Source: Ophiobolus disseminans | Lineage: Eukaryota; Ascomycota; Dothideomycetes; Pleosporales; Phaeosphaeriaceae | Assembly: GCA_010093685.1 (NCBI GenBank) | Contig: MU006223.1 | Span: forward strand, 1,032,495-1,096,494 | Direction of reading: 5' to 3' | Length of the DNA: 64,000 nt | Translations under genes and position numbers: made by a program | Shown: piece by piece, positions 32,864 through 44,261 of the stretch | Numbering within the stretch: the first letter of the stretch is position 1 | Layout of the letters: each line of letters begins with the position of its first letter | Notes under the pieces: model-generated | The model's input: only the letters and a program-made list of their open reading frames with translations | The model's database searches: none | What the model was told of the DNA's origin: nothing

Positions 32864-34163
32864 GGCGCTTCGGAGTGGTTGATATGGGAAGTTTGACTTG
32901 TGCGATTTCTAAGTGGAGAGAATGGTTGTGGGTATGGTGAGTATGAGTGAGCAGAAAGAACGAAAGTTCGTGCAGAATAAGTACCCATGGTGGGAACAGG
33001 CAACATGGTGAAAGACCAATTCCTGAGAATGGAATTCAGACTTCACTGCCTTCCAAAGAAAGTGATTTACAACTGAGGGAAGAGTGGCGACTCGAGCGCA
33101 CTGGACCACCCGCACTTACTTCTATTGCTTGCTCTCATTGCAAGTGAACAACTCAGAGATCATTGTGAAAATTTTCATCCGAGAATAGCATGTGTGCCCA
33201 AATGAAGTAAGCAACTCCACTAAACAAGGACGAGATCAGTTCGAGACAGTCCTGACTCGAAGTTTCCTCATGAGTCAGGGCAGACCGGAATGCTCGAAAG
33301 AATCTTTGGGAATCTAGACAGGACGTACTACGGCAGAAGTTAGCTAACAGGTGTAGGCCATCCTAGTTGTAGTCAGCTTTGCGCCGATCTATGTGAATTC
33401 TTGCGTGTGCTCGAGCAAATGCAATGCGATAGTGATGTGACGAATCCTTCTCGCTAATTTCTTCCCGATCGCTCAATTCTTGAGCATCAATGATACTTGA
33501 TATGGGAGTACGCGGTGTCATAGTCAACAGCCAACCCCATAAGCGATAAGGACCACTTCGTATAAGCGATAACGTTCACTCCTATAAGGCTTCTTCATCC
33601 AACCATCTCATCTCATTTCAGCCCGAACTATTGGCGCGCGACGCGGGTCTCGGGACTTTCAAATTTTCCAGACCTCAACTTTGAACGGATGTACATAGGT
33701 AGCTTGACAACTATCTCTCGGAATTCTTCTAAATCAGGATACATCGATGCAGGACGCTTGAAATACTCATTCTGCCCCTATATATAGATATATTATATGC
33801 TCAGGGTCGTGGCATTCTTGGGTGTGGTATTGAGGGTCCGTATAGCGGTGGTCGTTAACATATGCCTGTCATAAGATCGACTATGCCATGCGTTAGCAAA
33901 TACCATGCTGTTCCAAGGTTGAATTCATCCTTCTCTCACGTCAGAATCTACATCCATGTGGTCTGCTCAAGTATAAAAATACTGCCTTTGATTGCAAACC
34001 GTGCGAATACCGTATCTTCCAACGCTTTCATCAATCCTTGTTCAATACACAAGTATCTGCATCCACTCCATACTACGCAGGCCCCGAGTGCCGAAATATT
34101 ATAACGGGCCTACATTGCCGCCGCAACCTCAACCGCAACTTCAACTTCAACTTCAATCTCAAA
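32864..34163. other. Gene-poor interval, 1.3 kb
   Basis: No supported ORF. The right end carries the likely promoter and leader of the small secreted protein gene: a TATA-like GTATAAAAATA near 33970 and a CAACTT/CAACCG repeat leader at about 34122-34163. Confidence 0.5.
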
Positions 34164-34457
34164 ATGCGCGCCTTGGCTTCCGTCATGGTCCTCGCCACGA
34201 TCTTCAGCAATTCGCACGCCGTTGAGATTTGGATCGAGAACCAACATTGGGGCGATAACACTTCCGTCCATATCGGCAACATCGACTGTGGACAGGACGT
34301 CTATCACTACAGAGATTGTTCGTGTGATGGTACCGCATACGTGCATCTGGGCGATATTGTTCCTCAGAATTGCACACCTCCAGGTGGCCGCTCATGGGAA
34401 AGGATTACAGCGGCAGGTTTCTGCTATAACATCAATGGAGACATTCTACTTGATTGA
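34164..34457 (+). CDS. Small secreted cysteine-containing protein (effector-like)
   Basis: A 97-residue protein from ATG 34164, in a frame that is open further upstream. That ATG was chosen because a good signal peptide follows (MRALASVMVLATIFSNSHA, cleavage after HA). The mature part is about 78 residues with five Cys: IDC, RDCSC, QNC and GFC. It also has many Asp, Gly and aromatic residues (EIWIENQHWGDNTSVHIGN). The leader upstream is a CAACTT/CAACCG hexamer-type repeat, a common look for fungal 5' UTRs. No intron or known domain is visible. It sits alone between gaps of 1.3 and 1.2 kb, a setting common for fungal secreted effectors, but that role is inference. The odd Cys number means one is free or pairs between chains. 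Confidence 0.65.
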   Translation: MRALASVMVLATIFSNSHAVEIWIENQHWGDNTSVHIGNIDCGQDVYHYRDCSCDGTAYVHLGDIVPQNCTPPGGRSWERITAAGFCYNINGDILLD

Positions 34458-35630
34458 TGATGCCTGGGTAGTTGTGCCTGGTCGGTCAGATGGTCGGAGT
34501 CGGTTGATCGGGTGGGCGGTCGTCTACCAAATAGTTACGCTCGCTATACGTATGCAATGAAAGATATGACCACGTCCGTATAATCTGTGCTCTGTTCCAT
34601 GAGAAAGCGACACCTTGTCTTCTTCGCCTGGACCACACTGACTTCGAATTACGTAGGTAGTCTGCTAATAGTGCTTTCGGTGACCTTGCCTTTGTAGAGC
34701 GGCATCATGGTGCCTTCGGCGATCTTGGATGCGAGGTTCGAGGAACATATTTGAGGGGTCTTTCGCAGTGATGATGCGCAGGTCCTGCGGTCCCGCGGTC
34801 CCGCGGTCCTAAAAGATTGGCGGATGGTGTCAAGGTGCTAATAGCAATAGTCGAAGGCTATACATTTGTGTAGTTGGCGGCATGAGTGATGGTGGTAAGT
34901 GGGAGGCTGTTAGTGGGAAAGTTGAAGTCTCCAACGCGCGTCATCATGGCCCAAAGATCCGCTAAGAACAGGATTAGCGCCGATGTCACGACACGAGCCT
35001 CACGCACCATTTCATAACACCAATACATCATCGCTATAACAATTCTCAGCAGAGTAACCGGGACGTGATCAAATGTCTTGGATTATGACCATGACATGAT
35101 GGCAAGATACTGCTAGGCACTACATTACCAAGAGGGTGCGACACTAATTAAAAGTAGTCAGCAAAGGAGCAAAATGAACCTTTAATTCATTTTCATTGTG
35201 ATTTTCATTGTGACATTGTTAAATTCTTTGTCACTATGTGCCCTACCAATTATCGACACCGGTCATTATTGCGCACCGTCAGTGCACCTCGCGTTGCAAC
35301 ATCACAGAGACACACCAGTCATTACACCTCACATTGATCACATCACGCATTGTCAGAGTAACACAAGTTTATAGCGGATGTAAACGTTTCAATTGATTCA
35401 AAGGTGCCCATCCATTTGTACACCGTTCCATGTTTTCCTTTTGTGTTATCCCATTCCCATTCGTGTAAGTGCATGACAAAAGACCCAACTCCGAAAATAT
35501 CGCATTGCGAAATGTAAAGGCACCGGCCACCGGACCTTGAAGAAGGTAAACGAGAGACTAAGAAAATCCAAAAAGGGTATTTGACAAGAAGGTAAAAGAA
35601 TCCATAACTACTCGCGCCGGCAGGATGAGC
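34458..35630. other. Gene-poor interval, 1.2 kb, with short tandem repeats
   Basis: No gene is supported. Two small tandem repeats occur: about 3.6 copies of an 8-mer GGTCC(C/T)GC at 34782-34810, and two adjacent copies of ATTTTCATTGTG at 35189-35212. The right end should include the LPMO 3' UTR. Confidence 0.5.
34782..34810 (+). repeat. Short GC-rich tandem repeat, 8-bp unit
   Basis: The unit GGTCCCGC (first copy GGTCCTGC) repeats about 3.6 times without gaps. It is non-coding and likely a slippage-prone microsatellite. Confidence 0.7.
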
Positions 35631-36833
35631 TTACGCTCCGTACATGCCGCACTGCATCATCTTGATAGGGTACGTGCCATCGCCTTCAACAACACCGCAC
35701 GAGACGTCCCAGCTAAGCTCAAAGGAGTCGCTGGATGGCGTGAGTGTCTTTGCGTTGGGAGCGCACTTGGCGTCGGAGGTGTAGTACGAAACCTCCATAG
35801 CAGGGGCAGATGCCCAGTTGCAGGAGTCGACGCGCTTGTATAGGGTGCGGCGGTGCATGCGAAGCGCCTTCTTCTCAGTAGCAGCGCGCTTCTCAGATGG
35901 GCCGTCACAGGCACAACGCGAGTTGAGTTCGCCACGGCGGCAGATGCAGGATGCACCGTCGACGTCGTAGCGGCGGGCGCCGGCCTGGACCTCAGGGTGG
36001 GAGCGTTCATCCCAGTGGCGGTGGGACCCAGAGTCTTCATCGGTCTCCTCGTCCTCCTCGTCCACAGGTAGCTGGGGTCGAGGAGATGGGCGAGGTCGGT
36101 TTGATCCGGTGCCAGAGGTCGCGGTAGGCTTGGTTGGCTTGACTGATGACTTGGCCGGCTGCTGTGGGGTGGTAGGGGACTGGGACTTGACAGGCGTCTG
36201 GGGCGCAGTGGAGGACTGTGCGGGCTTTTGTGCCACGCTGGAGGACTGAGCGGGGTTTGCGGGATCAGCTGGAGTAGAGCTTCCTCCAGAGCCAATCTTG
36301 ACTTTGGCGCAATTCATAAAAGATTCGTGCTCGCGATTTAACCAAATCCAGGCAAAGAGCGCATCGCCCTCTGGCATGCCAGTAGGAACCTTGAAGTCGA
36401 AGGTCTGAGCCTCAGGAGAGCCATCCTCGGTGTGCTTAGGGCAAGCACCGTGATAGGATGCAGCAACCTTCCAAGTCTTGCCCTTGTCTACGGAGAAACC
36501 GACCTGGCAAGAACCTCCGTTGTGGGTAGAACCAGGAGCATTAGGGTCATAGCTGAAGTCGGTGAGCTGGAAGTGCGCATCCTGACCGGCCTGCCAGGTG
36601 ACCTGAGCTTCCTCAGTGTCAAACTTGTCGAGGTGACCACGGCAGATGCCAGGGCTGGGCTTGGAGGGGCCGTCAGCACCGCAGCATCCAAGTGGGTAGT
36701 TGAATTGCTTGTCCGTGGCGGTTGAAAGTTTGTTGACGGACGGAGCACCACCTAGTGGGGGAGGATAGAACATGCTCATGTGAGCTTGCGCTGCGCCAAC
36801 CAGGGCGAGAAGAGAGATCGTGTTCATGAACAT
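35631..36833 (-). CDS. AA11-like lytic polysaccharide monooxygenase with long C-terminal extension
   Basis: Single exon, 400 residues. The signal peptide MFMNTISLLALVGAAQA ends just before His18, giving a mature N-terminal HMSMFYPPP, as LPMOs need for the copper histidine brace. The layout matches AA11 chitin-active LPMOs: the second brace His in GSTHNGGSCQVGFS (His104), then TWKVAASYHGACP, and the end motif AWIWLNREHESFMNCAKVKI. The axial position that is Tyr in typical AA11 (MYMNC) is Phe172 here. Such enzymes cleave crystalline chitin oxidatively outside the cell. After the catalytic domain (~residue 183) comes a Ser/Thr/Pro/Gln linker (~190-265), an acidic stretch (DEEDEETDEDS), and a Cys-containing tail (~295-400; CICRRGELNSRCACD, SCNWASAPAMEVSYY) with no known carbohydrate-binding module. 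No activity can be proved from sequence. Confidence 0.82.
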   Translation of the reverse strand: MFMNTISLLALVGAAQAHMSMFYPPPLGGAPSVNKLSTATDKQFNYPLGCCGADGPSKPSPGICRGHLDKFDTEEAQVTWQAGQDAHFQLTDFSYDPNAPGSTHNGGSCQVGFSVDKGKTWKVAASYHGACPKHTEDGSPEAQTFDFKVPTGMPEGDALFAWIWLNREHESFMNCAKVKIGSGGSSTPADPANPAQSSSVAQKPAQSSTAPQTPVKSQSPTTPQQPAKSSVKPTKPTATSGTGSNRPRPSPRPQLPVDEEDEETDEDSGSHRHWDERSHPEVQAGARRYDVDGASCICRRGELNSRCACDGPSEKRAATEKKALRMHRRTLYKRVDSCNWASAPAMEVSYYTSDAKCAPNAKTLTPSSDSFELSWDVSCGVVEGDGTYPIKMMQCGMYGA

Positions 36834-39800
36834 TTTGAGGTATCGTCTGTTTTCGTAAAGGGTGATGGTTCGTTATGAACAAATGAGTGTTCTGGGTATC
36901 AAAGAAAGGAAGGGCAGAGATATCCTAGGTATAAGAGGGGCGGGAAGATGTATCTTTGTCGGTTGACGATGTTCCGTTTGTTTTGCACAGCAGAGTCTGG
37001 ATTCGAACAATGACGCTGTGAGGTCGACTCAAAGAGGTACAAAGAAGCTGAAAGAAGGAAAACGGCCCTGCGTTTTCGAACACAAAGGAGTGAGTGGAAA
37101 AGAATGTAGACGAAGGCTTGCTTGTCACGAGGGAGTGTGTGTCACTGGAGTGATGCCGATATTGCTATTGAGCGGCAAGCCGCTTTTAAAGAGAATACCA
37201 AGACGTCCTCCGTATTCACCTGCGTTTGCATCTGTGTAACAAAGCTCGGGTGGTCAGCGCCAACCCAGGTGCAAGCCGTTGTTTGACCCGCAAATTAGTC
37301 CAGAGTCAGGAAAAGGATGTGACCCCTGACTGCGCCGTAGCCAATGTCAACACAGCGTGGTCGCGTACCTGCAGGAGCGGACTTGAGTTGCTGTTTCGAA
37401 ACGGCGAGCCGCGGGCCTCTGTGGCGCCTCCAGGCGTCTTGTCCGAAAGCGCCGTCACCTTTTGCAGTTGTTCTGGCTGACGATGTTCTGCACCTCGTTT
37501 CACGCGATGCCTAAGATGGCATGGCCCAGCGCTTTGGAAGCGACGGGGCGGGGAACCGCAGGTGAAGAAGATTCGTGTCTCCTTCTTAATTCTACGCAGA
37601 TTTACCCGGGACAAACAAATGGCCTGTTTGATCGTCGACACGTCCATCGACAACACTGATTGTCATTACTTTCTGCACTCCGGTGCGTCCTTCCGCTAGG
37701 ATCTTCTTCGGTTATTTGCCGCCGGTGAGGTATCGATAAGAATAATTCGCCTATTCTCGCCACGTGCTGGGCATCGAGGGTTCCCAAACCCCGTACTCCT
37801 GCATCTGGTAGATTAGCCTCAAGATACATCTACACATCTTGCAAGTGGGCTGCACTAGAGCTTGCTAGCCGCAAACGCCCAGTAACCTTAGCTCTTCACG
37901 GACTTCTAGACACCGGTTCCCTGAAGTACTCCACCAGGCGCTTTCTGGAGGTGATGATCTAATTTCTTCACAAGCTTGACGGTAGGCTGGTCAGCCTTGT
38001 TTGAGGACACATACTGCTGCTGGGCTATGCCCGCAATGACAAATCGCAGTCACCTGGCGTTACTTTTGCGCCTGGCCTGCAGGCTGTCTGCAGGGGTAAT
38101 CTACTTGTGCTTTTGTTCAAACGTCCGTCCCTGGATAACCTTCGCGTAGGCGGCAAGGCGGCAAAGCGGCGTACAGGCGCGTGCCGGCAATGTTCTCAAT
38201 TTACACCGGCCTGGCAGTGCCTCGCCGTAGACTAATGTAGCATGCATTGAAGGGTTCTTTGATGGCGCGAAAGACGGTTCTTTTGAACTTTCCATTGAGA
38301 GTGGTCTAAAGCTCCTCCAAGGCGATCGCCTCGCTTGGCTACAGTTGCTCACCTCAATAACCGACTTGAAAGACTGACACGCGTCTCTTGTTTGAAGCCG
38401 TGAGGCATTCTCAAAGTAACTGTCGTTTTGCTAGCAATCGTGGAATATAGGGTGGATCGAACCAAAGCGCCAATCTACGTGTACCGCGGTCTACCGTCAA
38501 TTCAGTCCTTGAGATTTTCTTGTCTCAACTCAAGACTTGTTCGTAAGCGCTTTCCTAATTTGTACCCACATTCTAGCTTCCTTCTCACTCCGATCACATC
38601 AGCTGGAAGCTATGATCTATCCATGGCTAAAGTTTAAGTCACGGGGTCCCACCGCCAAGGCATTCAGCCGCCCACCCTTGCCCGGTAGGTGCTGTTTCAG
38701 GAGCGGCAACACCTGCTCTATCGATTGGGACATCTTATCTGCACGGATACCTATCGGGGGCCCCGGGAATGTCATGACAAGCATCGCCATCCTTGTCGCT
38801 GCTCCGCAGCTCAGCATGATCCGGGATTTGAGGACTCAGGTTTTCAGTCCTTCATTTTGACGTTTCCTTCGACGAGGGAGAAACATCATCTGTTGTTTGT
38901 CCACTCTCCTGTGATTTCGAAGGAATCAGTAAGGGGGCAGTGGCTTGGATGTCCTTTGTTGGTCAAAGGTCTTGAGCGACAGGGAAACGTGGTCGCTTCC
39001 AAGGTTGGACAATTCTCCGGGGCTTCGCGTAAGGAAGGGAAGCACGGGTAAACTCTTTGCGACCTCGGTCCTCAACACTGAGGATCCCAGACTCAAAAGG
39101 TGGATTCAGATCTCGGTCACCACGAATACTCATTATTAATTACATTCCAGTCAAACGCTCACTGTTAATTGCGCTCGCAGAAGCTCACCTTTACCGTGCC
39201 TCTGTCGCATCCTTTAGGAGACACCCTGCGTTTGAGGCACATCTGTAGACCGTAGTACAGCATCACGCCAAACGTACGTCTATTCAAAGAGGAAGGCCCA
39301 CATTCTGTCTTTTTATTATATGAAAAAGCCGCATGATGTTCATACTTTTAGAGGTGCATCCGCTGCTAATTGCAAGTTCAAGACACCGTGTTTGAAATTG
39401 ATGGATCTTGCATGTTCCAGTCGGGTTCGCTCACGCAGGTCTGCCTCCAAATTAAGAGATCTACATCTTACTGCAGCGACTTACGACGGCTACATAAGAC
39501 TGCAGAAAAAATGCTGCACACTAATGTAGAGCTATATGGAATGTCTTCTCAGCACCCGGCATGTGCGTTGGTGACTATAGCAGTACATCTCTTTACCCTG
39601 GAATCCACAATAACTGCATGTTTACAGTCTTTCCAGATGAAGATGACGCGACAAGTCTCACATGATCCAACTCCCTCAGAATCCTCAATCCTTTCTCCAC
39701 AACAACAGAAAACCTTGAAGAAATTGATAGTTGAGGACACTAGACGTCGCAGTAATATTCGCACCAGTTACGCCACTTGACGGCGGCACCCGCAGCTCTA

Positions 39801-40004
39801 CCATGGAACGCAGACGGACACCAATGCACCTCTCTTGGAGCTTCCCATAGCTCGCGTGCGAACCTACTGCACGTCGGCTCCGAAGCTCGCAAGCCCGACG
39901 CTAATGCGCAGTGAGTACAACCACAATCGGACAGCTTTTCACAAAACAAAAAGTTTGAACTGTTGGATTGAAATCTGACATATATACTCCCTAGAAGCGG
40001 CCCC
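36834..40004. other. Long gene-poor interval, 3.2 kb
   Basis: Many 60-136-codon ORFs occur on both strands but none has motifs, signal peptides or coherent splice extensions. I see no repeats above background, no transposon ends and no RNA gene. The left end holds the LPMO promoter. Confidence 0.5.
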
Positions 40005-40805
40005 TTACTTCACATACCGCACCTCACGTGCCTCGCCATTAGATTCCACAGTGCCGAATTTCCACCACCCCTTGTTCTTCCTTGCCGCGACTTTCCGTGT
40101 CCACCATCCGCCCTTTGGAAACGCACGCACACCGCCCTCGAAGCTTGTATCGTGGTTCCACAGAAAGACTGGTAGCTGAGTAGCCTTATCCAAGGTGTCG
40201 AGAAAAGCAGTCGAGAACGAGGCGGTCGTGAGGCGGGAGAAGTAGCTAGAGAGCGAGGGCATGAAGTCGTTCATCATGCCTCTGCACATCTCTGGATTGA
40301 AGTTGTTGCGCTTGGATGCGATGCTGCGGAGCCAGTTTCCCCATTCTTTCAACTTTGCTTGTGCAACTGCGTCGGCCCATACTTCACGCGTCTTCAGATA
40401 CGCATCGAGGCCCTGGTACGCGGCTAGACAGTAAGCGGTGAAGTTGTTGTGCTCCTTCATGGGGACGTGTGGAGCTTGGTTGTATATGCTATCGATTGCG
40501 CGGATGATGCAGTTATGTATAGTGGATTGGTCTGATGCGCCAGCGGGTGATGGAACCAGTTGCATGGGTCCTTCTTCCCAAGAGAATTTTGGTACCTGGC
40601 GGCGTGAGCGAGACATGTCGAAGTATGATTTCGCGTGGGTAATGGAGGATGGGGAAGCGAGAGAGTTCTCGTGTGATGCTCGTGTCACTGCAGTGGCGGT
40701 CATGATGTAGTCGGGTGTATTTGCGGATGTGGTTTTGGCGCTTCGAGACGGTGGAGGCGCAGTGTGCATTACGCAAAGAATGTGTGGCTGCTTTGGGAAC
40801 GTCAA
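40005..40805 (-). CDS. Hemerythrin-like protein lacking the usual metal ligands
   Basis: Single exon of up to 266 residues (start 40805; other Met codons lie at residues 13, 35 and 65). The block IHNCIIRAIDSIYNQAPHVP followed by NNFTAYCLAAYQGLDAYLKT matches the opening of fungal hemerythrin-like (HHE) proteins. The ending, LPVFLWNHDTSFEGGVRAFP and NKGWWKFGTVE, matches their C-terminus. Where active members have an HHHxxEE-type ligand cluster in the second helix, this protein has AYQGLDAYLKTREVW, without His or the paired Glu; the later HxxxH site is also absent. HHE proteins bind a di-iron centre for O2, NO or iron handling. This one may be a non-metal paralogue. Family assignment is by text resemblance and is moderately sure. 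Confidence 0.65.
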   Translation of the reverse strand: MTFPKQPHILCVMHTAPPPSRSAKTTSANTPDYIMTATAVTRASHENSLASPSSITHAKSYFDMSRSRRQVPKFSWEEGPMQLVPSPAGASDQSTIHNCIIRAIDSIYNQAPHVPMKEHNNFTAYCLAAYQGLDAYLKTREVWADAVAQAKLKEWGNWLRSIASKRNNFNPEMCRGMMNDFMPSLSSYFSRLTTASFSTAFLDTLDKATQLPVFLWNHDTSFEGGVRAFPKGGWWTRKVAARKNKGWWKFGTVESNGEAREVRYVK

Positions 40806-41099
40806 GGGAAGGGCGAAGGCTTGGTGTCTAGAGGTGTCTTGTGGCGGATCTTGCTGTCCTTTGTGTAGACTTACGCTTTACGTAAGGGCGACCCCGAATC
40901 GGTTGGCATTTGTATCAGCAAAGCAGTAAATTTTAATTATTCGCGACGAGATTGGAAGTTTATCTCTGGAAGGCGAGTTTTGTGGTCACGTAAACAATGT
41001 ATACTTGACGGTTTCAGGAATATGCTCCGTTGGATACAAATATTTTCCGGGTGCCCAAGCGGTACCTTTGTTCCTCAGTATTTAAGTAGGCAAGCCCTT

Positions 41100-42494
41100 C
41101 TACTTTTTCAATAGAGTCTCCAACTCGGCAGCTACCGCATCACCAACTTCAGAGGTCTTTGAAGTTCCTCCAATGTCGCCCGTCCGCACGCCCTTGTCGA
41201 TTGTGATTCTGGTCGCCTCGTCGATCTTGAGCGCAAGATCCGGCAGACACAGCGAGTATTTGAACATCATGCTCATGGAAAGAATGGTCGCGACGGGGTT
41301 TACGATGCCTTGTCCAGCAATATCGGGTGCAGAGCCTGTACATTGTCAGTATTCGCAAGACGTAGCTTGGTGCTCGAGCGTACCGTGAATGGGCTCGTAG
41401 ATGCCGTTCAGCTTCGTCTTGCCATCGGGGATGCCACCTAAACTGGCACTGGGTAGCAGTCCAAGACTGCCAGGAATAACGCTCGCTTCATCGCTGATGA
41501 TGTCACCAAACAGATTGCTGGTGACGACGACGCCGTTCAGTGCGCGTGGGTTCTTGATCATGAGCATAGCTGCCGAGTCGATGAGGTGGGTGCCAGACTT
41601 GAGATGTGGGTACTCGTCCTTCATGATACGTTCAAAGGTTTTCCGCCACAATCTCGATGTCGCAAGCACGTTTGCCTTATCCAAGCTCCACACCGGGACC
41701 GGCGGGTCTTCGACAGACGCCAGACTGCCTGCTAATCGCACGACACGCTCGATCTCCTCGACGCTATATGGCTCCGTATCCATGGCCTTGCCATCACCCT
41801 CATCTTCTTTCCTCTCTCCGAAATATATGCCTCCAGTGAGTTCGCGGATGATGGTGAAGTCTACGCCGCGTACGAGGTGGGCTTTGAGGGGCGATGAGTC
41901 GACGAGGGAGTCGGATGCGAAGAAGCACGGTCGCAGGTTTCCGAAAGTGCCAAGTTCCTTACGGAGCCGCAAGATGCCCTGTTCAGGACGCACCTTGCCA
42001 GTTCCCCATTTCTAGAGATTGTCAATGACTTTGCAGAGTGTGCTGTGTAAGGTTCTTGTCATACCGGACCTCCAACAGCACCAAGAATGATTGCATCAGC
42101 GCCTTTACACGCAGCAAGCGCCTCGTCTGTGAGTGGGTTGTTATGCGCGTCTATGGAGCACTACAGCGCATTAATATTCTGCCATGTAAAGAGTGTCTCA
42201 GCACTCACTCCGCCAAAGAGATGTTCTTGGAATTTGAATGTGTTGTCGGTATGTTTCTCGACGACCTTGAGAATCTATACACTATGAGTCTTTGTTGTCG
42301 TTCACACAAAAGTGGCGATTACCTTGACTGCTTCTGCGATGACCTAGTTAGTGCATGTAAGCTTATTGCACCAGAAAGGTGAAGGGTGCTGCTACCTCAG
42401 GGCCCACGCCATCGCCTGCATGCAATTAGCCGGTTTTCCCTTCTCCTAATGGACACCACATACCAGCGAGAACTACAATGGTGTGTGAAGGCAT
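41100..42494 (-). CDS. LEU2: 3-isopropylmalate dehydrogenase, seven exons, one 2-bp frame break
   Basis: Exons: 42494-42464, 42415-42396, 42343-42323, 42274-42209, 42162-42065, 42011-41384 and 41335-41100; introns are 46-53 nt. The enzyme oxidatively decarboxylates 3-isopropylmalate in leucine synthesis, using NAD+. Family text is clear: MPSHTIVVLAGDGVGPEV at the start, PVWSLDKANVLATSRLWRKT, LIDSAAMLMIKNPRALNGVV, TSNLFGDIISDEASVIPGSL and NGIYEPIHGSAPDIAGQGIV. Exons 2 and 3 are only 20 and 21 nt. Exon 5 changes frame between PLTDEA and LAACKGADAIILGAVGGP, where the plus strand reads GCGCGC at 42118-42123. Removing one GC restores a 365-residue frame exactly. As written the gene is non-functional. 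Because leucine synthesis normally needs this enzyme, either the base call is wrong or another LEU2 copy exists. Identity is secure. Confidence 0.85.
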
Positions 42495-44261
42495 TTCTAC
42501 TGTCAATTGTTATCTAAATTGAAGTCGTCGCAATATCAAGCGCTTGGAAGTGATGCAAAGCTACCCCACGAGTTTTGAACCCCGCCAGAAGCCGCCGACG
42601 CTCCGATTTCGGGCCTCTTATGCCGAGCACCACCGAGTCCTCCAACCCATGGCCTCACTCGATTATTGTTTACGCCCGAATTGTCGTCCATACGAGGAGC
42701 TTGTCACATTTTATTCAGGCTCTTTGCGAAGTGACGTCACTTTGGATCGTGCTCTACGTCTTCTACGAAGATTTAGGCCGATGTCGCAATGATGCCATGA
42801 TCAATTATTCAACGAGCTTGACCATTTATTTTGACGGAGGGCGTTTGTGAAGTAAGACATATTGACATCTTAAGCTACTGCCTATGTCTCTACCGGCACA
42901 GCACATCTCGTCATTATCATCATTAACTCCAAAGTTCCACAACCGATGTGGAGCAACCATATAACACGCGAAGATGGATACCACAACATTAGTTTGATCC
43001 TCAACTCGAATGGCGTTCAAGCACTTAACTCACAATTTTCACAGCCCTTTGTAAGCACAGGGTCATGGCACCAATCAAGCACAATTTCCCACTTCTTGTC
43101 ATTCATACCCACCTTGGCAAGTTCGACGGGCCACAAGTCACGACTCCACGCGACTCCACCTGAACTTCCCATGCCATCCACAGAATCGAAGATCTTAGAT
43201 ATGAAAGCTGCTTAATGACAGTGTAACAACACACATCGAAGTCGCCACTGAGTTGTACTACGATGACTGAGATGCAAGCCGTCTACCTGGTGACCAACAG
43301 GAGCTCAAATCGCCAGTGTCAGGCAGAGCGAAGTACAATTCCCGGCCTCAGCCACACTTTCCACCAAAAGCGCGCCTTGCATTGCGGAGACATGACAAGG
43401 AGTTTACCATATATCTACGAGGAACAAGCTCACCCAGGTGCAGGATCCAGGCACTTATTGGACCCTGAAAGGTCACATTCACCTAGCAACGTACGAGGAC
43501 AGTTGTAACGAAGTGGTGGGGCCCGAGGGTTACGATATCATGGTCACAAGCTCCCTTGGACCATCTACGGGAATAGAGTGTTCGGACTGGTGGAAAAAAC
43601 GAGGCGACGACACTGAAGCCGCTCTCTCGCACATCGTCAAACATGCGCTCTGAGATCATCAGTATGCATACGCATGCGCGACATAATGTGCACGGATCCA
43701 ACCTAATCTGTATTAAAGTAACGCTAGCGGGATGTGCCAGCCACGGGAGTTGCTTTTCATCTCTTGGGCATTACTCGCGGATTGAGCCAAGGGCTTGGTA
43801 ATTGCGATCCGCCATTCGGAGGGGGCTGATCATCAATTCAGTGCAATATCGCTGGTCACCTTGAGCCTCAGAGTCGAAACTGATAAAGCACGCGCATTCC
43901 CCAGACTCTGGGCACTTCTTGGGACTTTGAAGGTTTCATCGAACACTTCTTGTAAAGTCTTGGTTTCAGGAGCCGTCCATGGTGCTGTGAGCCGATCTTC
44001 GCAGTATATAATTTGGCACGCCATGGAGCTGTGGGGAAATGTGTCGTTTGTATTATTTTCGTTTCGCTGTCCTTCGCTGTTTATCTTTGGTTGCGCTATT
44101 TTTCCCGCGACCTACGCTGGCGCGGTCCCACACTTGTGAACCGGCCCAGACTTTAAGAGGAACGCAAAAGTTTTCTGAGAATATAACCTTGGTTCCAAGC
44201 CCCAACACCGTGAATATTGCTCTGGTATTCAACTTCTTAAGCAATTCACACCATTTCCATC
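42495..44261. other. Gene-poor interval, 1.8 kb
   Basis: It includes the LEU2 promoter. ORFs of 60-114 codons are present but carry no recognisable features, and no splice-linked gene could be built. No repeats or RNA genes are seen. Confidence 0.45.

Noticed and set aside
39370..39780. A 136-codon plus-strand ORF in the 36.8-40.0 kb gap
   Set aside because: No domain, signal peptide or splice context; composition is like other chance frames here.
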